A DNA stretch of 64,000 bases from Usnea hakonensis (taxonomy: Eukaryota > Ascomycota > Lecanoromycetes > Lecanorales > Parmeliaceae): assembly GCA_013423325.1 (NCBI GenBank), contig BLJB01000026.1:434001-498000 (forward strand), in the 5' to 3' direction. The position numbers were made by a program, and so were the translations under genes. This document shows positions 1 through 10,662 of this stretch, piece by piece. The notes beneath the pieces were generated by a model. The model saw only the letters and a list, made by a program, of their open reading frames with translations. It ran no database searches and was not told the DNA's origin. Every line of letters begins with the position of its first letter. Position 1 is the first letter of the stretch.

Positions 1-597
1 CTCTCTGCGTGTCTCTGTCTCTCACACACACAAAAATAAGAAGAAAAAAAGAGGAAGGATAACATGGCGGAAACACTTACGAAAACGATTGAGGGATTAT
101 AAGGGCGGCTTTGGGGGTCACCTAGGCCGTCATATATGAATTCTAGGAAGGAGAGTGAATGATGTCTCACATATTCGCTTGACAAGCATAAACTTCTCCG
201 AGTTGGATGGTGATTCGAGAGATCTCGCATGCCTTGTCTTTCTCTTTCAAGTCAGGGAAATCCTCAATTAATAAAATGATCCCTCGACTTTTTGTCTACA
301 GTGCTCTTTCGTCCTGCTTCACATCGCATTCCTCAACCCATCACTTCTCATCCGCAGGGAAAAGCCCCCCCCCCCAAAAGCCCTAATCTTTAATGCGGAG
401 TAAACATCCCTTTGCTCCTACTTTCATATCGCATCCCTCAACGCATTTCTTCTCATCTGCAGGGAAAAGCAAAAAACAAGGTTTCCAGCATCCTCTCACA
501 AAAGGTACCTTGCAGTCAAAAGAATTCAGCCAGGCCTACTGATCCCCCATCCGGTAGAAATCCTTCAAGGAACGTGAATGCTCTCTTCTTTAGAATC
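1..597. other. Intergenic region with a degenerate tandem duplication
   Basis: I see no gene here. Directly visible are a CT/CA-rich start, an 11-base C run near 365-375, and two related segments of about 60 bases (306-365 and 410-470), described separately. It lies downstream of the NRPS-like gene on the minus strand and should contain its 3' UTR. Confidence 0.6.
306..470. repeat. Two-copy imperfect direct repeat
   Basis: Segments 306-365 and 410-470 align along their length: both contain an ATCGCAT..CCTCAAC core and both end in GCAGGGAAAAGC, with scattered substitutions, mainly transitions. The period is about 105 bases. It looks like an old local tandem duplication. No coding sense is seen. 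Confidence 0.7.
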
Positions 598-3500
598 TCA
601 ATTCCGTCTCGGCAAAAAATCCACGCGAATGAGAAAGTCCACATTGCTCCTCACGGCTTCCTCAACCCGACGCGACGCATCATTTGTGGAGACAGTGCAG
701 CCTGTGACGATGTCTTCGCCAATACATCCCCCGTTCCGCTCCAGGATATGCAGTAGCGGATACAGGAGATGTTTTTCCCCGACGCCGAGGATGTGGCTGC
801 GGAGGCGGGAAAGGAATTCTGGTTGCGGGAGGGGCTCCAATTGGTAGCCGTACTCAGAGGTCAAAAGGCTCCATAGTCGATTGAGGTGGAGGCCATCTGT
901 CACCCTCGCTACCCCATGCCTCCCTTCGCCTTTTCCCCTTTCCTCGCCATTTGCCTTTTCCTCGGCACATTCCGCCATCCGCTGCTCCTCACCTGCAAGA
1001 CAACCGCTCTGCCCAACGACACCGGCCACTATGACCCGCGCAACGGTCTCAATATCTGCAACAGCCAGCCATCTTTCTGCGTCGTCACGGTTGTACGCGC
1101 GGATCCCGATGCAGCCCGCCACGAGGCGCCAGAGGAAATCGGTGCGATTAGCGAAGCCGTGCGGTGGCGCACCGATCAAGTAGCCGGGCCGCACTATGTG
1201 AATGAGAGGGTGAGCGGGGAAGAGGGGTGAGCGTGTGCAGTGAGTGACGAGGAGTTCGGAGACGAGTTTGGAGGTCGTGTAGCCGGTTGGGGCAGGGTCG
1301 TGGGCATGGTCTACTGGGGAACGGGAGGTGACCGAGGATGATTGTAAGGAGGATGGCAAGGCCGAGCAGTAGGAAGGAGAGCGTGGTGGGGGTGACATTG
1401 GGGGTGATGATTGGGACGAAGCCGCGAGGCTGGAAATGTCGAAGGAGGGTGTTGTACCACCTGAGACGAAGACAAACTTTTGCAGGTGCAAGGCACGTGC
1501 TACAAGGTGCAATGCTGATGCCGTGCCGCAAACATTGGTGGGTTTGAGGCCGTAGTAGTTGGTGCTATAATGGACACGCGCCCCGTTGTGTATCAAGGCA
1601 TGTATGGCGTCTTCGGGGGTCACGCCGTGTCCGAGCAATTTGCGCACCTCATGGGCGCCCAAGCCGAGGTTTGGAAGCGCGAGGTCACCTTCCCATATGT
1701 GCAGACGGGATATGTAGGATTCTTGCCACCAATTATGCAACACGCCGGCTTCTCTGATTCTTTGCAGGCCTGAATATTCGTCCGCACGGCGGATCAGTGC
1801 GTAGACGTGGATTGTGGGGACTGTGAAGAGCTGACGCAGGATTGCTGTGCCTAAGTATCCGGTTGCACCTGTTACGAGGACGTTGTGAATTGGATTTCGT
1901 AGCTGTGAGATGGTACTTCGGGGCTCTGATGAGATGTTTTGAAGCAAATCTTCGCTAATTTGAGCGGCTTCTTGGTTCATATCGATATGCATGGGATCTT
2001 GTGGAGAGCGAGGAGTGTGGCCGTGCACAGGAGAGGGTGAGAGACCGTCCACCAGGCGTGCCAGGCCTCGAATCGTAAGCCCGGAGCTTAAGAGAAGCTC
2101 CATTGGCACCTTTGTCGCGTACTCTCGTTGCAGTAGCATTGATAGAGATATGATCTGGATAGAGTCAATACCTATCTCTTGCAGGCGAAAGTCGTGCCCT
2201 TGGAGTGCCACGCATTGAGCCTTATCCTTGTTAGCCACAAACTCGGCGACTTTTTTACTTAAGGCGATTGCGGTCTCTTCGCCGACGTTCAAAGGGGCAA
2301 AGATACTTGGTGTGCTTTCTATCGGTCTTGTCACCAATTTTCGTAGCCATTCATCAACCGTTCTCCGATCGATCTTTAACGAAGGCATCATCGGCATGCT
2401 CTCCACCACCAAACACGCGTTCGGAATCATATAGCCGGGTAAGACCTTTTCAAGACGGTCGCGAACAACAGCAATACGCAAAGGTTGCCCAGGCGTAAGA
2501 TGTAGCGACGCAGGTTTGACTCGCGTTGAGTGGGCATTCTCATCAAGCAATTGAATCACAGCTATCATCTCTCCGGCAAAACACCCAGACACAGGCCGTG
2601 TCACCATGCATACCGCCACGCCAGGCATTTTGCCGAGATGATACTCGATCTCGCCCGGTTCGATGCGTTGGCCACGCAGTTTGATCTGAGCGTCTTTGCG
2701 GCCTACAAAGTCAAAGGTACCGTCCAGAGCGTCGACATTGTAGCGCAACAAATCGCCTGTCTTGTAAAATCTAGCACGGTCCAACCCAAAACGTCGTGCC
2801 CATGTCGGGGCAGCAATGAAAGCCGCTGCCGTACGCTTTACATCATTCAAATACCCCTGAGCCAGACTGGGTCCGGCAACGACCAGCTCGCCCACTGCTC
2901 CAATAGGCACCAGATACTCCGGGTCGTCAGGATCCACAAGCCAGCACGACGAATTATCTAGCGGACTACCTACTATTTCCGGCCTTGTCGTGGCTTGCAT
3001 GTCCATGGTAAGGCAAATTCCCACCTCCGCAGGCCCGTAGATCTGAATGAGCCGCACTTTTTCTGCCCAGCGCTGCACACGCTCTTGAGGCAATGCCTCT
3101 CCTCCTACGGCCAGGATCTTGAGCGTAGGTACGTCGGATGGCTCTATGATGCCGGCAAAGGATGGGGTGAGGATGGCGTGGTCGGCTCGCATGGAGCGTA
3201 TGGCGCCAACGACATCGTTCTTTCGATCTTCTTCTGAGGGGATGCAGATGCACCCACCGAAGAGTAGAGTGGTGAATATGTCGATGAAAGCGACGTCGAA
3301 AGTGTAAGCGGCGAACTGCAAGACGCGGGCACGGTGATATCCCATTGCTTTGCCGTGGCTGAGCGCGTGTGTGCAGATGGAGCTGTGCGTGTGTATCATT
3401 CCTTTGGCGATGCCGGTCGATCCGGAGGTAAAGAGCACGAAGATGGCCTCCTCAGGGGAAGATTTTCGCGCTCTCGGTTCGAGGCTGTCGTCACACATCC

Positions 3501-4909
3501 CATTTGACCGTTTTCGGTCACGTGACTTGATCGTTTGTTCGGAAACCACAATCGTCTCTACCTGCTTACCAAACAGTCCAGCAAATCCCTCCGACGTCAC
3601 GACAGCCCTTGCGTTCACGCTTTTCACGATCTGGTCCAGCCTCCCTCGCGGATCGTGCGGGTTCAACGGTACGAATGCTGCCCCCACCTTCAATATCGCC
3701 AGCGTCGCTACTACAGCCCACATGCTTTTCTCATAGGCAAATGGCACATATGAGCCTGGTCCCACACCCATAGACCGCAATCTATCAGCGGCTACTGTGG
3801 AAAGGTGATGGAGTTCGTGGTATGTGAGAGCGCCATCCCAGCTGCAGACAGCTTCTGAGGCGGGAGTCCGATGGCATTGTGCGGAGACGAGGTCGTGCAT
3901 GCACATGTTGACTTGGGCAGAGAATGAGTCCGGAACGTTCCAGGATTGGATTTGAAGCTTTTGCTCCGCGTGTATTATGTCCAATTGGCGTACGAAAGAG
4001 CTCGGATTGCCAATCATGTTTTCAAGGATTGTAAGAAAACTTTCTCCTATTGTTGCTGCGTAGCCTTGGCTGATTTGAGGCTTACGGTGGCAGATGGATA
4101 GGGAACTAGGAGATGTGTTTGCTTGTAGGAACAGATCAACCTGTTGAACCCAAGGGCGGTCAGTATGTGAGGTTTGTAAGAAAATCGATAAAGCTTGCGC
4201 GTGTGCTCATGTAGCAAGGTAGGTCTCGCAACCGCATACTTCTTAAGGCTCATGGACTTTTGATACCAATCTACTTGCAATTTTTTTTACGAGTCTTCAT
4301 TGGGCCACATGACCGAGACGTAAAGAGAGAATGACAGAGACTATCACGTACAGATTGACCGACATCCTTTTGGTATTCCCTCAAACCTACGCTTCGATTA
4401 TCGTCCACTTTTTCTTGCCCACCGTCAGTAATATTCTTCTCCCCTGGCAGATAAACTGCCGTATTGACGGCTCCATCTTGTGAAAAAGCGCCCGCATTCC
4501 AAGGCTCCCTCGATATATGGTAAACGTCCTTCCAAGTAGTGTCACCTGAGATCTGATATTGCACGATAGCAACATCGCTCGTGCTGTTACCTTCTATTCC
4601 ATTTGAGATGTGCTTTGCTGGCGCTAAGCCACCCACATTTTCAGAGTCACTAATGACAGCGAAGGAGACCGCTTCACTGCCAATGTACTTATGCAATAGT
4701 ACGGCCCAGGCGAAAAGCAACACTTCGCTGGAGTATTCTACCACATGAGCGTGCTGCTCTTCCTCCCGCCTTTGATCATTGGAACCGATGGGTATACGGG
4801 AATACCGACTGCACAGCTCACCGTTAGATATTGTTGCTCTGGAAATTGGGAAATGGCAACGGTGACTATGATGATGGCTGACATTATCATGGGCGTGCGG
4901 TCCTGCCAT
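598..4909 (-). CDS. NRPS-like synthetase: partial C, adenylation, thiolation, thioester reductase
   Basis: Exons 4909-4352 and 4140-598, about 1366 aa; the intron has donor GTACGT, branch TACTGAC and acceptor CAACAG, and phase 0 is kept. Order: a C-terminal half of a condensation-type domain without any HHxxxDG motif; an adenylation domain with LFTSGSTGIAKG and a YGPAE core; a carrier domain with the pantetheine serine in GIDSIQ; and an NAD(P)-binding thioester reductase with TGATGYLG and YTTSK. By family knowledge such enzymes activate a carboxylic or amino acid and release it as aldehyde or alcohol. The aspartate that binds the amino group of alpha-amino acids appears present (FDVAFID), favouring an amino-acid substrate. 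A Ser/Pro-rich insert of about 50 residues precedes the reductase tyrosine. Divergent from the oxygenase at 6414. The first ATG is uncertain because a further 5' exon cannot be excluded. Confidence 0.85.
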
Positions 4910-5321
4910 TGTGCTTTGCTCGCCTTCTGTTCCTTCACAATTTTCCCTGTACACAAGAGTTACGCTGTTGACAAGCTCATCCCGGCCATTTTAGCGCATA
5001 TGCTTCTGCATAGCAAAAGCAGCGAGGTAGCAGGTATGGTACCAAAGCCCTCTTTGGACTGGCTCGAAGCATAGAGCATTCCATGATGCTCTAAGGACCT
5101 CTGGGTCGAAAGTATCACGCGACGAATACCTGCATCAGTAGCTATGGGTTGGCAGCATTGTAGATCATACAAAAGGCTCATGGATCATACATGAAGTACC
5201 TTAGTCGAGCTAGTCCACATTACAAGCGCAGGAAATAGTCGGGCCGTGGCTGATATCAGGTAAAGTACGGTAGGTACCTACCTTACTCTCGGATACACTC
5301 GGGCAGCGCGGGACCAGCATC

Positions 5322-5404
5322 CGAGGGTGGGTGACAGAAGTCCCTGCCGACTTTTCCCCAGAAAGCGCCGGAAAGTCGGCAGGGACTTTTGTCACCCACC
5401 CTCG
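5322..5404. repeat. Near-perfect inverted repeat (33-base arms)
   Basis: Arms 5322-5354 and 5372-5404 are reverse complements with one mismatch, around a 17-base spacer. A smaller pair, CTCGGAT (5288-5294) and ATCCGAG (5319-5325), overlaps the left arm. It could be a miniature element remnant, a cruciform, or a hairpin in a transcript. No target-site duplication is evident. Confidence 0.9.
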
Positions 5405-5999
5405 ATCCGTCCGTATTCCTTAGCCTAATGCGATGAATCTCTGGGGCGGGATGAGGGTGAGGAGATGGCGACAGAGAGGATAATGATTGGTGTGATCGTA
5501 TCATCTAATGCAAGGCGTTCCATGCAATCACCTTCGATGCTTTCCTTCGATAAATTATTCAAACGAGCCGAAAACCTTGCATTCGCATCGACTCCTTTCA
5601 GAGCGCATGGAGGGTTGAAGAAAGTACCTTAAGGTATAGTCTTCAAAGGGGAAAAAAACGAGTGACTTTTAACAGATAGTTCCAGAATGGTGGATGGGTA
5701 TCAAATATGCGGAGCAACAGACTGGCTATTATTTCCCCGCAATGGCGCAATTGCGCGGGAGAAGTGGTGAAATAAATCGATAGCCTTGGGTACTTAAGGT
5801 ACCTACCTTTTACGTAGCGAGTTCCGCTTCCGCCTACCCGGACCTTCTTATGAACCTTGCGGCGATTAGTTTGTATTGCTCAATTGAATCGACTAATTGA
5901 CGCTAAGAGTTTCCTAAGCCTAGTGTGGAAGTTCGATCCATACTTAAGGTACCAAGACAACGCAAGAATTCTAGTGTTGACCTAATCGTCCCACAGACT

Positions 6000-6017
6000 T
6001 AGTGATCCAGATCACTA
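6000..6017. promoter_or_regulatory. Dyad-symmetric site upstream of the oxygenase
   Basis: TAGTGATC, a 2-base centre, then GATCACTA: perfect 8-base half-sites about 400 bases upstream of the oxygenase ATG. Dyads of this size suit dimeric transcription factors; no factor is assigned. Confidence 0.3.
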
Positions 6018-6413
6018 ATAGCATGAAGCCGAGCATATGCAGCAGACATTGAATTCCTGCATGAGGCGTATGCAATGCCAACAGTGCAAAAGACGTCGGA
6101 GGAGTCTTCTCTCTGCAGACTCCAACCCTTCATCTGCGCCTATGTGGACATCATGCTGCGAGCTATGCTAGATCCATGATCCATACGGCCACCTTCTGCT
6201 TCGGATGGTACAGAGCAAGCCTGCATTCACGAAGAAGTAAGAAACGATGCTAATGCCACAACATCAGCCATTCTTTGAGAGGAACGCTTGCGAGAGCCCC
6301 CAACGCCATTGGTGCAGGACAAAGAATAGGAGATCTTGGAGGTAGAACTGTACAAAGATTCCAAAGCGGCCGTAGCATCAGTGTGTTTGGATGTCCTACT
6401 CAAGGCGAGCAAC

Positions 6414-7590
6414 ATGACATTGGGGTCTCTAGATTTATCACTCTACACCCACGGAGACGCGGGACAGCGCCATGAATTTGCGTCACAGCTGCTGGGTAGT
6501 TTGAATGATCATGGATTCGTAAAGTTGGTCAAGCATGGCATCTCGGATCAGAGGATTCGTGAGCTTTTCCAATGGGTGAGTGTGTGGCTTCCGTGGTGTC
6601 AAATCTGTCGAGGTCATTCCTACCGCATTGGTAGTCAGGCTTTGAGCACCGTAGTCTTGCTGACTGCAAACAGAATGAAACATTCTTTGCCTTGCCACAA
6701 GACGAGAAGCTAGCTATTGCGCATCCGGGGACATCAGAACCGCAGCGAGGTTTCTCATGTGTTGGGGCAGAGAATAGCGCTAGGCTTTATAGAAAGGGGG
6801 TCCTCAACCTTTCGACTTCGGAGGATCTGCGGGATTGCAGGGTAAGTACGCTAGCTTCCTCAGAAGTTCAGAGGACGACGCTCGGGGTGACTGATAGGGA
6901 TATCATTCGTATAAGGAACATTGGGATATGGGAGCACCCACAGACAATGGCTTCCCCAATCGCTGGCCCCCAGAAAGCAAGAGCCCTGGCTTCCGGTCTT
7001 TCATGGAAGATCTATTCTTCGCCTTCGAAAACGTAGCAGCGCAGATCATGGCAGCCTTGGAAACTGGTCTCTCTGTCCCCATCGGCACATTCAACCGACT
7101 GATGACCCACTCAGCCAACGCCAGTGAACTGCGCCTGAACCACTACCCAGCAATCGACCTGGCTGAGCTGAAAACTGGCACCGTCAGCCGAATTTGGCCG
7201 CACTTTGACCTCGGTGTCATCACACTGCTCTTTCAAAACCGTGTCAGTGGGCTGGAGTTCGAAGACCGCCAACATGGCGGTGATAATAAATTCTTCAGGG
7301 TTGGATCGGATGATCCGTGCGAGATGATCGTTAACGTCAGTGAGACTTTACAGCGCTGGACGAACGGGAGGTTGCTTGCTGGATTGCATCGAGTGGGTCT
7401 GCCGCCGGAGTTGGATTCGGTCGAGGAGGGAGTTCTGAAGGAGAGGTTTTCGGTGCCGTATTTTTGTAAGGCAGATCGTGCGGCTACGGTTGGAAGTCTG
7501 AAGGAGTTTGTCAAGGCGGGGGAAAAGCCGGTGTATGAGGATATGACAGCAATTCAGTATCATCAGTACAGACTAAAATCCGCATATTGA
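6414..7590 (+). CDS. 2-oxoglutarate/Fe(II)-dependent oxygenase (isopenicillin N synthase-like)
   Basis: Exons 6414-6575, 6674-6841, 6898-7590; about 340 aa, normal for the family. Introns: GTGAGT..AACAG, and a 56-nt GTAAGT..GATAG. The N-terminal DIOX_N domain (HGFVKLVKHGIS, then FFALPQDEKLAIAHP) is followed by the catalytic jelly roll. The iron triad is visible as H-x-D in WPHFDLGVITLLFQ and the distal His in LAGLHRVGLP; the 2-oxoglutarate Arg lies in RFSVPYF. All key residues are intact, so it should be active. An upstream in-frame extension to 6336 begins with TTG, so the ATG at 6414 is preferred. The position next to the NRPS-like gene suggests hydroxylation, desaturation or ring formation on its product. 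Confidence 0.88.
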
Positions 7591-8085
7591 TGGACGATCT
7601 TGATATATAGAAGAATAGCCATGGGTCCTTCTTTACTTCTGCTTCTCCATTCCCTGATATCCAAACGCAAACGATGAGATCAAAGTCTAAGATAAGGTTC
7701 CTTAGGACCCACTGGGGGCGTGAACTTCCCAGTAGTGAAAAGCTTGCAGACTTCTAGCGGAGAGGTAGGATGCGTAGAGTGATCCTTATTTCCTGTATTT
7801 CAGTACGAGTATATCTTTTACATTATACGGTTGAATTCTAGCCATGTGGTATTATTTAAAAGCGTATTATTAGCTCTATAGATCTATACCTTTATTTTGT
7901 TGTCTTCTCGTATATAGAAGAAGAGGAGTCGAAGTAGAGAAGTTGCAGAAAAAAAGGTTTCCAAAAATAGCACTCAGAGTAAGCTAATTTAACGCGGGAA
8001 AGGCTAGATTGGCTACAGCGCAATATGTACCTTGCTGAAGAACGACAAGCTTTGTCCAATAAATACAACATAATACAGTCATCCG
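7591..8085. other. Convergent intergenic region
   Basis: AT-rich spacer between the 3' ends of the oxygenase and the MFS gene. No gene is seen; short ORFs lack coding character. Confidence 0.6.
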
Positions 8086-9794
8086 TCACGGCCCTTCTCC
8101 CACCTCTCCCTCGTCTTCTTCAGCTTTTGAATTTCTACCTCCCGTAAAAGCAACCACACCCGCCCAGGCGCACAAACCAACTCCGCCCATCACCCACGCC
8201 ATGCGGACCCATCCAATCTGAATCCTCAAAACCCCTGCCACCAGCGGCCCTGTCATTCCCCCAGCAGCTTCCATACCATTGACGAACCCAAAAGCCATCG
8301 CATACGCCCCCCTGGTCCCGAAAGCCCCCGGCTGTTCCTTCTCAATGTCCCCAACAACAGCCGACGCATCAACTCGCAGCGGGATCGATGTCAACGCCTG
8401 CGCAATCCCAATGACGAAGAATAAGCCTCCAAGTTTCAACATCGGCTTCGTGGAGCCAGGGCCCACGAGACTTAGGGCCGCGAGGGCCGGCGTCCAAATA
8501 GCGAGGCCGAAGGATGCGATGATTTTGGGCCCGTAGCGGTCTGTGAGGTAGCCTGTGAGTGGGGCGAAGAGCATTGGGATTGCGAGGGCGAGGAAGAGCG
8601 CTGCAGCGTTGACGGGGCCAAGGTCGAAGGCCGAGCTTATGTAGGGTGCCAGGACTGCATCGAAACCACAGACTGTGCTGCTGAGGGCGAAGATCACGGT
8701 AAGGGTGGTCAGAAAGCGCGGGTGGCGGAGGAGGATGAGGTAGCCATGGCGTTGCGACCGGGTTGGAAGAGGAGGGAGAGATTTGGGGAGGAGGGATTGG
8801 GCTTCTGGAGTCTGAGATGAGGGGTCTTGCAGAGGACTGGCTCCATCATATTGTTCATTTTCTGCCATGTCCGAGACCTCACCGCTGACAATTTCCCTCC
8901 CATCTTCCAACGAATCATTCTCCGTTGAGTACCTTCTCTTTTCGATGATCAATCCTCTCAGAGCAGTCTCCACCCCCAACAACACCAGCGCTGGCAAAAA
9001 GGTCTCGAAATACCCGCAGTACTCATACAAAACTCCGCCTAGAACAGGGCCGAGCAACAAGCCCATACTCATCGCCATACTTGAAAAACCCATTGCGCGG
9101 CCGAGATTCTCTTGGCCGACGACTTCGAGCATTAGGGCGGGCCCAATGGTGGCAATGATAGCGGCAGAAAGGCCTTCGAGGAGGCGCGCCGAAAGCAAGA
9201 CCGGCAAAGTGCTGCCGAGGGCGAAGAAGAGGGTTGAGACGAGCGACAGAAGCAGGGCTAGAATGAACGGTGTGCGGCGTGTTGGGATATGGTCTGCTAT
9301 GACGCCGAAGAGGACTGTTGGGAGGTTGATCAGTCAAATGCCTATATACTCTCCAGGATCTTTTCTTTTCCTTATTTCTCGCAATTTCACTGCTGAGAGC
9401 GCCCTACAAGAGCAATGGGATGGCGAAAGAGGACAAGAACATAACATGAGACAAGCAAACAGTACGTACACGAGCCAGACGTCCAAGCAGCCCCAAAAGC
9501 CGCTATCAAGAAAGAATTCCATCTCTGCACATCAGCCTCGTTCGTCAAGCCGACCCGCTCTCCTAGTGCATAGGGCAGCACGGGAACGACAAGGTTCTGG
9601 AGCAGCACATCCGCGAAGACGGCGACACAGACGACAAATATTGTGAAAGTTTTGGAAGCGCGAATCGAGTGAAGGAACATTGACGGGGAGTGCTGACTTC
9701 TAATGCGCAAGAATCTACAATACTCAAGAGCACTTTTGGATGACGGAGGCGGAGAAGTGCATACCATTGGATGAGATTTCAGGACAGGGAGCAT
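8086..9794 (-). CDS. MFS drug:H+ antiporter-type transporter
   Basis: Exons 9794-9470 and 9314-8086 give about 517 aa; the intron is GTACGT..CCAACAG (155 nt), and the split codon restores SFLFGVIADHIPTRR. Features: TM1 after IRASKTFTIFVVCVAVFADV, the MFS signature loop between TM2 and TM3 (ADHIPTRRTPF), and RLLEGLSAAIIATIGPALM with GLLLGPVLGGVLYE for TM4-5. A cytosolic loop of low complexity follows TM6, then six more helices. The family exports small molecules using the proton gradient. A further short intron near the N-terminus (donor at about 9778) is possible, so the first 30 residues are unsure. Convergent with the oxygenase; a plausible exporter of the cluster product. Confidence 0.85.
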
Positions 9795-10662
9795 GTGCCT
9801 GCGAATATTCGATGTGTTTGTGTGGGAATTAATTGCTGATGATGGGGTGCCTCTGCTGTTTTGCCGCTTGTTGGTGCGCGGTGGTGGACATGACGCGGGG
9901 TGAGAAACTCAATGCTGAAGCGCTCCTACCCAGACTACTTCCTCCTCCTCTTCTTATCGATATGTATTACTACAAGGACAGGCCCACGAATCAGAGTCGT
10001 GGTACTCGGGGGTATTCGCCTTTGTAGGAAAAGGGGGTGTGCGCGTCATAGAGGGGTGGTGTACGCGTAGGGCCGGCCTTCTTTTCGCCGACCCTTTTGA
10101 AGCGGCAAACGATCTCGATAAACTGTATAGATTGGGGGGAATTCCTGGTTGAGGCTCGCTTTGGCAATTAAAAACCCCCGAGTCATCATTGCTACAAGAC
10201 GGTTTGATACCAGTAAGCGAGATCTACCTTACCTGGTCATGCCCGAGAAGTAGCGAATGCTACTTTAGATTGATCTTCTTGAGAACTGGCTTCGGCGGCG
10301 ACTTAAATAGACCACAAGGCGCCTGATCTGGACCGGCTGGACGATACGACCTTAGCTAGCACATCTCGGCACGTACTACGAGGCGGTCTGCCTGGGTAAG
10401 ATAGATATGTGATCAGAGTTCTATGCTCGGGAGTTGACCATGGTACGTCATGATGGCATTTGTCGGAGTGAAGAAGTATCCTCGGATCTAGCAAGCTACA
10501 CACATGCATGTTTTCGAAGAGAACTCTAGATGACCTCACCCAGACCTTGAAGTGATTTCATTTTTGCACTCCCAGACCAAATCATACGAAGATTACCATA
10601 CTTGAGCGCTGCTATTCAAGTCTTTCTCAATGGGTTTGTTCTTAAGCAAGTCACCAACATAT
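9795..10662. other. Intergenic region
   Basis: Upstream region of the MFS gene and 3' flank of the transaldolase. No coding segment is supported; ORFs here are short and lack family motifs. Confidence 0.55.

Larger units (their letters stand above)
4910..6413. promoter_or_regulatory. Divergent promoter region between NRPS-like gene and oxygenase
   Basis: About 1.5 kb with no convincing coding sequence. It is the shared upstream region of two divergent genes. It holds a long hairpin (5322-5404), a perfect 14-base palindrome centred on GGTACC (5269-5282), a 12-base palindrome TACCTTAAGGTA (5625-5636), two copies of TACTTAAGGTACC (5791 and 5941, 150 bases apart), and an 8-base dyad (6000-6017). 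Co-regulation of the two genes is inferred from layout only. Confidence 0.5.

Noticed and set aside
1148..1531. Pro/His-rich ORF inside the NRPS-like gene
   Set aside because: Out-of-frame shadow of the GC-rich reductase coding region.
5920..5950. T-arm-like stem with GTTCGATCC as a tRNA gene
   Set aside because: No D arm, anticodon arm or acceptor stem can be found upstream.
6336..6413. Longer N-terminus for the 2OG oxygenase
   Set aside because: The extension begins with TTG, not ATG, and lacks family similarity; the ATG at 6414 gives the normal family start.
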